Source of the DNA: Prevotellaceae bacterium UBA4359
Lineage (GTDB): Bacteria > Bacteroidota > Bacteroidia > Bacteroidales > Bacteroidaceae
NCBI GenBank assembly: GCA_002393555.1
Contig: DGSP01000026.1
Coordinates: forward strand, 18,251-28,298
Direction of reading: 5' to 3'
Length of the DNA: 10,048 nt
Shown here: piece by piece, positions 5,672-10,048 of the stretch
How positions within the stretch are numbered: the stretch's first letter is position 1
How the letters are laid out: the number at the start of each line of letters is the position of its first letter
The notes under the pieces: generated by a model
The model's input: only the letters and a program-made list of their open reading frames with translations
Told to the model about the DNA's origin: nothing
Database searches by the model: none
Position numbers and translations under genes: made by a program

Positions 5672-7063
5672 TCAAATCTTTCTCGGGTCAGTTACTACTC
5701 CTGTGATTGCTGATGCTGCCACCACCAATGGGCTGGCAAGGATGGTGCGGGCACCGGGGCCTTGACGACCAACGAAGTTGCGGTTGCTGGTGGAGATGGA
5801 GAGTTTGCCAGCAGGCACCTTGTCTGGATTCATGGCAAGGCAAGAGGAGCAAGAGGGGAGACGGAGTTCAAAACCAGCCTCTTCCAGTATCTTGTCGATG
5901 CCCTCGTCGATGATTTGTTGACGCACCAGCCAGGAGCCAGGCACAAGCCAAGCCACCACACTGTCTGCCTTCTTCTTGCCCTTCACCACCGAGGCAAAAG
6001 CACGGAAGTCTTCGATGCGGCCATTGGTGCAAGCACCGAGGAAGCAGTAATCCACAGGCACTCCTTCGAGTTTCTGCCCTGGTTCGAACTGCATGTATTC
6101 GAGCATGCTGAGGAACTGGCTGCGGTCAGCCTCAGGAATCTCGTCGAGGGTAGGGATGCACTCGTCGATGGCAATGCCGGCACCGGGGTTTGTTCCGTAG
6201 GTGATGCGAGGAGCGATGTCCTCGGCACGATAAGTTACCTCCTTGTCAAACACGGCATCGGGGTCGGAGTAGAGTTTCTTCCATTCTTCCACAGCCTTGT
6301 CCCAGTCCTCACCCTTCGGTGCATATTCACGTCCTTTCAGATAAGCGAAGGTCGTCTCATCGGGAGCAATCAGACCTGCACGGCTACCCATCTCGATGGA
6401 GAGGTTGGAGAGCGTCAGACGGCCCTCCATGCTCATGTTGCGCACAGCCGAGCCAGCATACTCCACGGCATAGCCCGTGGCACCGCTGGTGGTCATCTGT
6501 GCCATGATGTAGAGTGCCACATCTTTGGCCGTCGTGCCTTCGGGCAGGGTGCCTTCGATGTTGATGCGCATGGTCTTGGGCTTGCTCTGCAAGATGCACT
6601 GCGAAGCCAGCACCTGAGCCACTTCGCTGGTGCCGATACCCATGGCGATGGCTCCTACTGCACCATGAGTCGAGGTGTGAGAGTCGCCACACACGATGGT
6701 CATGCCCGGCAACGAAAGAGCCTTTTCAGGACCCACCACATGAATGATGCCGTTGTCCTTCGTGCCCATGGCGAAGTGTTTGATGCCAAACTCCTCGCAG
6801 TTCGCCTTCAGGGTCTCCACCTGCTTGCGTCCCACAGGGTCGTCGATGCGCTCCTGCTGGTCGGAAGGGGTGTTATGGTCGGGCATGGCCACCACATGGT
6901 CGGGGCGGAACACCTTGATGTTCTTGTCTCTCAGCGTGTCAAACGCCTGTGGGCTGGTCACCTCATGTGCATACAGACGGTCGATGTACAGTTGCGTAGG
7001 GCCGTCCTCCACGTTCTGCACCACGTGAGCATCCCATATTTTGTCGAATAAAGTCTTTCCCAT
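5672..7063 (-). CDS. leuC: 3-isopropylmalate dehydratase large subunit
   Basis: This 463-residue protein is full length for LeuC, the aconitase-family subunit that carries the [4Fe-4S] cluster and the active site for the second step of leucine synthesis. It opens MGKTLFDKIWDAHVV. It contains the conserved VFRPDHVVAMPDHNTP (51-66), VCGDSHTSTHGA (124-135), and the three cluster cysteines C345 (GACTNGR), C405 and C408 (SCSSCLAMNPD). It ends in the family's NRNFVGRQGPGARTILASP pattern (428-445). All expected catalytic parts are intact. The gene starts 3 nt after the leuA stop and ends 4 nt before leuD, so the three are translated from one message and probably coupled. The spacing and order leuA-leuC-leuD are typical of Bacteroidota. 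Confidence 0.97.
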   Translation of the reverse strand: MGKTLFDKIWDAHVVQNVEDGPTQLYIDRLYAHEVTSPQAFDTLRDKNIKVFRPDHVVAMPDHNTPSDQQERIDDPVGRKQVETLKANCEEFGIKHFAMGTKDNGIIHVVGPEKALSLPGMTIVCGDSHTSTHGAVGAIAMGIGTSEVAQVLASQCILQSKPKTMRINIEGTLPEGTTAKDVALYIMAQMTTSGATGYAVEYAGSAVRNMSMEGRLTLSNLSIEMGSRAGLIAPDETTFAYLKGREYAPKGEDWDKAVEEWKKLYSDPDAVFDKEVTYRAEDIAPRITYGTNPGAGIAIDECIPTLDEIPEADRSQFLSMLEYMQFEPGQKLEGVPVDYCFLGACTNGRIEDFRAFASVVKGKKKADSVVAWLVPGSWLVRQQIIDEGIDKILEEAGFELRLPSCSSCLAMNPDKVPAGKLSISTSNRNFVGRQGPGARTILASPLVVAASAITGVVTDPRKI

Positions 7064-7066
7064 TGT

Positions 7067-8569
7067 TTAATTGCGGAATTTATTGATACAATCGATGTAG
7101 GCTTCCACGGATGCGGTGACGATGTCGGTGTTGGCACCGAAACCATAGTAGAGGTGGTTGTTGTACTCTACCTGCATGTGCACCTTGCCCATGTCGTCGC
7201 TGCCCTTCGAGATAGCCTGGATGGTGAACTCCTTGAGGGTCATCTGCCGCTTGATGATTTGCTTGAGAGCCTTGATGGCAGCATCTACAGGACCATTGCC
7301 CGATGCGGCAGCCTCGAAGTGTTCGTTGGCAATGGCCAAGCCGATAGAAGCCACACTCTTCACACCCATGCCCGTGGTTACCTGCAGGTAGTCGAGTTTC
7401 ACGTTGTGTGTGTCCGATCGGTCGGCACCTGCCAACACAAGGATGTCGTCGTCCGTCACCTCCTTCTTCTTGTCCGCCAGTTTGAGGAAAGCCTCATAAA
7501 TCTTGTCAAGTTTCTCGCCTTCCACTTCCACGCCGTTCACGTGCAGACGATGCTTCAAGGCAGCACGTCCACTTCGGGCCGTCAGCACGATGGCATTATC
7601 GTCGATACCCACCTCTTTCGGGTCCATGATTTCATAGGTCGAAGCATTCTTCAGCACACCGTCCTGATGGATGCCGCTGGAGTGGGCAAACGCATTCCTG
7701 CCCACAATCGCCTTGTTAGGCTGCACAGGCATGTTCATTAGGCTCGACACCATGCGGCTCGTCGGGTAAATTTTCGTTGTGTTGATGTTCGTCTCGATGC
7801 CCAAGTCGGGGTGCGTCTTGAAAATCATTGCCACTTCTTCCAACGAAGTATTGCCAGCACGTTCACCGATGCCATTGATGGTCACCTCCACCTGCCTTGC
7901 ACCGGCCAGCACACCAGCCACCGTGTTGGCCGTAGCCATGCCGAGGTCGTTGTGGCAGTGAGTGGAGAGGATGGACTTGCCTGCAGCAAAAGCATCCACA
8001 TGTTCGTAGAGATACTTGATTTTCTCGTGATACTCATTCGGCACACGGAAGCCCGTCGTGTCGGGGATGTTGCACACCGTGGCACCAGCCTTCGTCACTG
8101 CATCGATAACACGTGCCAGATACTCGTTGTCCGTTCTGCCCGCATCCTCTGCATAGAACTCCACATCCTCCACATACTTCTTGGCATACTTCACGGCTGC
8201 CACAGCCCGTTCGATGATTTCTTCGGGCGTGGAGTTGAACTTGTACTTGATGTGTGAAGGACTCGTTCCGATACCCGTGTGGATGCGCTTCCGCTTAGCA
8301 TACTGCAGTGCCTCGGCAGCACAGTCTATGTCCTTCTCCACTGCACGGGTCAGCGCACAGACGGTGGGCCAAGTGACCGCCTTCGAAATCTCTACCACAC
8401 TGTTGAAATCGCCTGGGCTGGAGATGGGGAAACCAGCCTCGATGACATCCACGCCCAATGCCTCCAGTTGCTTAGCCACCTGAATCTTCTCAACCGTGTT
8501 GAGTTGACATCCTGGCACCTGCTCACCGTCGCGGAGCGTTGTGTCGAAAATAAATAATCTATCTGCCAT
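7067..8569 (-). CDS. leuA: 2-isopropylmalate synthase
   Basis: LeuA condenses acetyl-CoA with 2-ketoisovalerate, the committed step of leucine synthesis in the cytoplasm. The 500-residue product has the HMGL-like TIM barrel (about 4-270) with DTTLRDGEQVPG (9-20, including the metal ligand D14), EAGFP (44-48), the metal motif HCHNDLG (204-210) and GIGERAGNTSLEEV (233-246). A linker region with HSSGIHQDG (296-304) follows, and then the C-terminal regulatory domain (about 365-497) with GNGPVDAAIKAL and TDIVTASVEAYIDCIN. The regulatory domain is the site of leucine feedback inhibition in characterised LeuA, so both enzyme-level and transcript-level control by leucine are likely here. The start is supported by the conserved LFIFDTTLRDGEQ opening. 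It is the first structural gene after the attenuator. Confidence 0.97.
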   Translation of the reverse strand: MADRLFIFDTTLRDGEQVPGCQLNTVEKIQVAKQLEALGVDVIEAGFPISSPGDFNSVVEISKAVTWPTVCALTRAVEKDIDCAAEALQYAKRKRIHTGIGTSPSHIKYKFNSTPEEIIERAVAAVKYAKKYVEDVEFYAEDAGRTDNEYLARVIDAVTKAGATVCNIPDTTGFRVPNEYHEKIKYLYEHVDAFAAGKSILSTHCHNDLGMATANTVAGVLAGARQVEVTINGIGERAGNTSLEEVAMIFKTHPDLGIETNINTTKIYPTSRMVSSLMNMPVQPNKAIVGRNAFAHSSGIHQDGVLKNASTYEIMDPKEVGIDDNAIVLTARSGRAALKHRLHVNGVEVEGEKLDKIYEAFLKLADKKKEVTDDDILVLAGADRSDTHNVKLDYLQVTTGMGVKSVASIGLAIANEHFEAAASGNGPVDAAIKALKQIIKRQMTLKEFTIQAISKGSDDMGKVHMQVEYNNHLYYGFGANTDIVTASVEAYIDCINKFRN

Positions 8570-8620
8570 ATTTTTGTTGAATTATACTTCTCAAAGCCAT
8601 GAGTACGAATACCTACATAT

Positions 8621-8656
8621 AAAAGTAAAACCTTCCCCATGACCATGAGAAAGGTT
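8621..8656 (-). terminator. Attenuator terminator (3:4 hairpin) of the leucine operon
   Basis: On the minus strand the arm 8656-8644 (AACCTTTCTCATG) pairs with 8641-8629 (CATGGGGAAGGTT) over 13 positions, two of them U-G. The formal two-base gap in DNA would open to a GGTC tetraloop in RNA. TTACTTTT follows. It lies 52 nt before the leuA ATG and after the leader peptide stop, exactly where an attenuator should be. Confidence 0.85.
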
Positions 8657-8741
8657 AAACATTTGGTTTGTATCGTTATGCCCGACAGCAACTGCACACC
8701 CTTCTCACCTTCGACCCTGTAAGTCGAAGTCCAAGAAGGTG
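8646..8741 (-). promoter_or_regulatory. Competing 1:2 and 2:3 pairings of the leu attenuator
   Basis: Segment 1, within the Leu codons, is CACCTTCT (8741-8734). It pairs with segment 2, AGAAGGGTG (8705-8697), with one bulged G. Inside this a perfect 7-bp stem joins CTTCGAC (8729-8723) to GTCGAAG (8715-8709). Segment 2 extended, TGAGAAGGGT (8707-8698), also pairs over 10 bp (one G-U) with ACCTTTCTCA (8655-8646), the 5' arm of the terminator. A ribosome stalled at Leu codons 12-17 would cover segment 1, free segment 2 to take the terminator arm and allow read-through. With ample leucyl-tRNA, the terminator forms instead. The pairings were read by eye; no folding energies were calculated. Confidence 0.75.
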
Positions 8742-8771
8742 CTGTAGTGCTATGTGGTCAAAAGTAGTCAT
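8676..8771 (-). CDS. leuL: Leucine-operon leader peptide
   Basis: This is a 31-codon reading frame, MTTFDHIALQHLLGLRLTG followed by SKVRRVCSCCRA and a TAA stop. It starts about 14 nt after the predicted transcription start and is preceded by GGAGAG (8780-8775). Five leucines occur at codons 9, 12, 13, 15 and 17 (CTA, then four CTT), and none occur after that. This is the density expected of a ribosome-stalling leader for a leucine operon, as in enterobacterial leuL. The frame overlaps the RNA segments that form the attenuator hairpins and ends 20 nt before the terminator stem. The peptide need not have a function of its own. An odd feature is the Arg/Cys-rich tail (two Arg, then three Cys among four residues). 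Confidence 0.8.
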   Translation of the reverse strand: MTTFDHIALQHLLGLRLTGSKVRRVCSCCRA

Positions 8772-8791
8772 ATACTCTCCATTATCGGGTG

Positions 8792-8822
8792 CAAAAGTAC
8801 AACATTTTTCGTTTACTACAAA
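8792..8822 (-). promoter_or_regulatory. Promoter of the leucine operon
   Basis: On the minus strand TTTG (8822-8819) and TACTTTTG (8799-8792) are separated by exactly 19 nt, a full match to the Bacteroidota TTTG-N19-21-TAnnTTTG promoter. Transcription should begin about 8784-8787, giving a leader of roughly 215 nt before leuA. The box lies only 13 nt after the stop codon of the HAD gene. Confidence 0.85.
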
Positions 8823-8835
8823 AAAAATCAGCACA

Positions 8836-9927
8836 TTATTTATTATCATCAGCAGAAAACGTGAAGTCAGACATCTCCACTCCCTCGCCATAGATGGTTT
8901 TGAAATCATCACGCATCGAGATGACGTGGTAGCCCGCCTCGCGCCACTGTGCGCCCAGCGAAAGAGCCTTCTCCCTGTTGGCATGGTCCCTCGCCTCGTC
9001 ATCGGCTATCAGCATGAAAGCAGCAGTTCTGTACATGGGGTTGCTCAGGCAGTAGTTGTGCATGGCGCAGTCGCCGCCGCTGTTTCCGAACGAGAGGACT
9101 GGAACTTTGCCAATCTCCTGTGTAATCTGCAGCACCTTGTTCGTTTTCAAGTTCTTGATGATGAGTTCATCGGTGCGTACAAGGTCTTCCTCCTTACCCA
9201 TCGTGTAGTTGACCCCTGCTTCCGTACCCTGGCTGGAAGAACGCAATTTCACGTCCATGCCAATCACCCGGTTCGGTTCAATGCCGATGGCATCGACCAG
9301 CGCACGGCAGATAAACCTGTCAGACCCTGAAACCACATAATAGGTGAAACCGTTATCCTCCAGATAGTCAAACACCTGCAGCATGGGCTTGTAGAAACTT
9401 TGTCCATAAGTCATGCCCACAAACCCATTGGCTGGTTCCGTTGCATACGCCTTCACGTAGGCATCAAACTCAGCCAGAGTCATGCCTGCATAAGCCTTCG
9501 CGGCAGCCACAGCATGCTTCATGTCGAAGTGCGGAGGAAGAGGCTTCCCCTCCCTGACAAAATCTCTGATTTCCTGTGCTGTCTCTCTCACGTCCTCAGG
9601 AGCCTTGTCCCTATATGTTTCATCGTCCAGCACACGATGCTCCAGCAGATTATACTCGAAATAAGTCGGATAAAGTTCACCGACAAAAGTGCCATCCATG
9701 TCGAACGTGGCAATTCTGTCTTCAGCCTTGATGAAGTTCTTCGAATTCGGATTCGTCACATCCTCCACATACTCCTGTAGAGAAACCAGCGCCTCACAAG
9801 AGTTCCACTGAGAGAAATACTCCTTTTTAGGCGGTGTCGTGTCGCCATCACTCTTTGAACACGAACCGCACACCGTCAAGCCGCAAATAAAGGTGACGGC
9901 CAGCACCCATCGAAACATTTTTTTCAT
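8836..9927 (-). CDS. Lipoprotein-type HAD-family phosphatase
   Basis: This is a 363-residue protein with a lipoprotein-like N-terminus: MKK, a hydrophobic core, then VCGSC-SKSDGD. The lipidated residue is probably C23, although the box is not canonical (C20 is an alternative). The mature part has the HAD catalytic motifs in order: I, FDMDGT (75-80, nucleophile D76 and acid D78); II, VVSGSDR (198-204, S200); III, probably K264; IV, SFGNSGGD (279-286, D286). A helical cap domain lies between motifs I and II (about 85-175). This is the phosphoserine-phosphatase-like HAD layout (PF12710 type), predicting hydrolysis of a phosphomonoester, but outside the cytoplasm. The acidic stretch after the cysteine resembles Bacteroidota signals for surface lipoproteins. 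The substrate is unknown. No link to leucine synthesis is evident; the gene lies upstream of the leu promoter on the same strand with no obvious terminator between. Confidence 0.85.
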   Translation of the reverse strand: MKKMFRWVLAVTFICGLTVCGSCSKSDGDTTPPKKEYFSQWNSCEALVSLQEYVEDVTNPNSKNFIKAEDRIATFDMDGTFVGELYPTYFEYNLLEHRVLDDETYRDKAPEDVRETAQEIRDFVREGKPLPPHFDMKHAVAAAKAYAGMTLAEFDAYVKAYATEPANGFVGMTYGQSFYKPMLQVFDYLEDNGFTYYVVSGSDRFICRALVDAIGIEPNRVIGMDVKLRSSSQGTEAGVNYTMGKEEDLVRTDELIIKNLKTNKVLQITQEIGKVPVLSFGNSGGDCAMHNYCLSNPMYRTAAFMLIADDEARDHANREKALSLGAQWREAGYHVISMRDDFKTIYGEGVEMSDFTFSADDNK

Positions 9928-10048
9928 TATTTTTTTGCTTTTTTAGTTTTTTAACTCGGCTTTCGCAAAATACTCATTGCATAAGATAATTTTGTGTAGT
10001 TTAAGTTTCGGAAGTTCCAAACACTTCATTTTCAACAACGAATCAAGC
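9928..10048. other. AT-rich upstream region of the HAD gene
   Basis: No gene is seen up to the window edge. On the minus strand a TATTTTG (one base short of TAnnTTTG) lies about 45 nt before the ATG, without a well-placed TTTG. The leader just before the start is rich in A (AAAAAACTAAAAAAGCAAAAAAA), which is usual for translation initiation in this phylum. Confidence 0.4.

Noticed and set aside
5762..7051. A 429-codon open frame on the plus strand
   Set aside because: It lies wholly antisense to leuC, whose motifs and length are intact, and its translation resembles no family; it is a codon-bias shadow.
8570..8791. T-box or leucine riboswitch-type leader
   Set aside because: No T-box consensus or specifier-loop arrangement is visible, and the leader peptide with competing hairpins explains the region fully.
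8676..9002. A 108-codon frame on the minus strand covering the leucine leader
   Set aside because: Its 5' two thirds overlap the HAD gene in another frame and precede the leu promoter. Only the last 31 codons, from the ATG at 8771, make sense as a leader peptide.
1..10048. CRISPR array, tRNA or rRNA gene, transposase
   Set aside because: No regularly spaced direct repeats, no cloverleaf-like segment, no rRNA stretch and no transposase motif were seen on either strand.

Overview
The window looks like a chromosomal segment from a member of the Bacteroidales, most likely Prevotella-like. Three lines of sequence evidence support this. At least two intergenic regions carry the Bacteroidota-type promoter (TTTG, 19-20 nt, TAnnTTTG). 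The proteins most resemble Bacteroidales families: an OprP-type porin, a GH97 N-terminal domain, a Bacteroidota-type DUF4234 protein, and leuA-leuC-leuD in that order. An AT-rich inverted repeat of the CAATTAACAATTAATAAT type, which I remember as common between genes in this group, is also present. The assignment rests on recognition of families, not on a database search.

Left part (1-4323): a minus-strand gene encodes an exported protein with a GH97_N-like domain joined to a predicted eight-stranded outer-membrane barrel. It diverges from a plus-strand pair, an OprP-like outer-membrane porin followed 13 nt later by a sodium:solute symporter of the inner membrane. The pair probably forms an outer-plus-inner-membrane uptake route for one anionic or small organic solute, whose identity is unknown. 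The 308-nt divergent spacer holds promoters for both sides and a 174-nt element with long inverted-repeat arms.

Middle (4324-8799): convergent to the symporter lies the leucine operon on the minus strand, leuA-leuC-leuD, with 3-4 nt gaps. LeuA makes 2-isopropylmalate, and LeuC with LeuD isomerises it to 3-isopropylmalate. leuB is not in the window. The LeuD frame continues past its normal end through an acidic linker into a DUF4234 membrane domain, giving an unusual 405-residue fusion. The operon begins with a good promoter and a leader that contains all parts of a classical ribosome-mediated attenuator: a 31-codon leader peptide with five Leu codons in nine, mutually exclusive 1:2 and 2:3 pairings, and a strong 3:4 terminator hairpin just before leuA. 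A 22-bp perfect terminator stem separates leuD from the symporter, and one of its arms is repeated next to it.

Right part (8836-10048): upstream of the leu promoter, on the same strand, is a lipoprotein-type HAD-family phosphatase, followed by an AT-rich spacer to the window edge. The most notable items are the leucine attenuator and the LeuD-DUF4234 fusion, whose junction has a repeat-like sequence.
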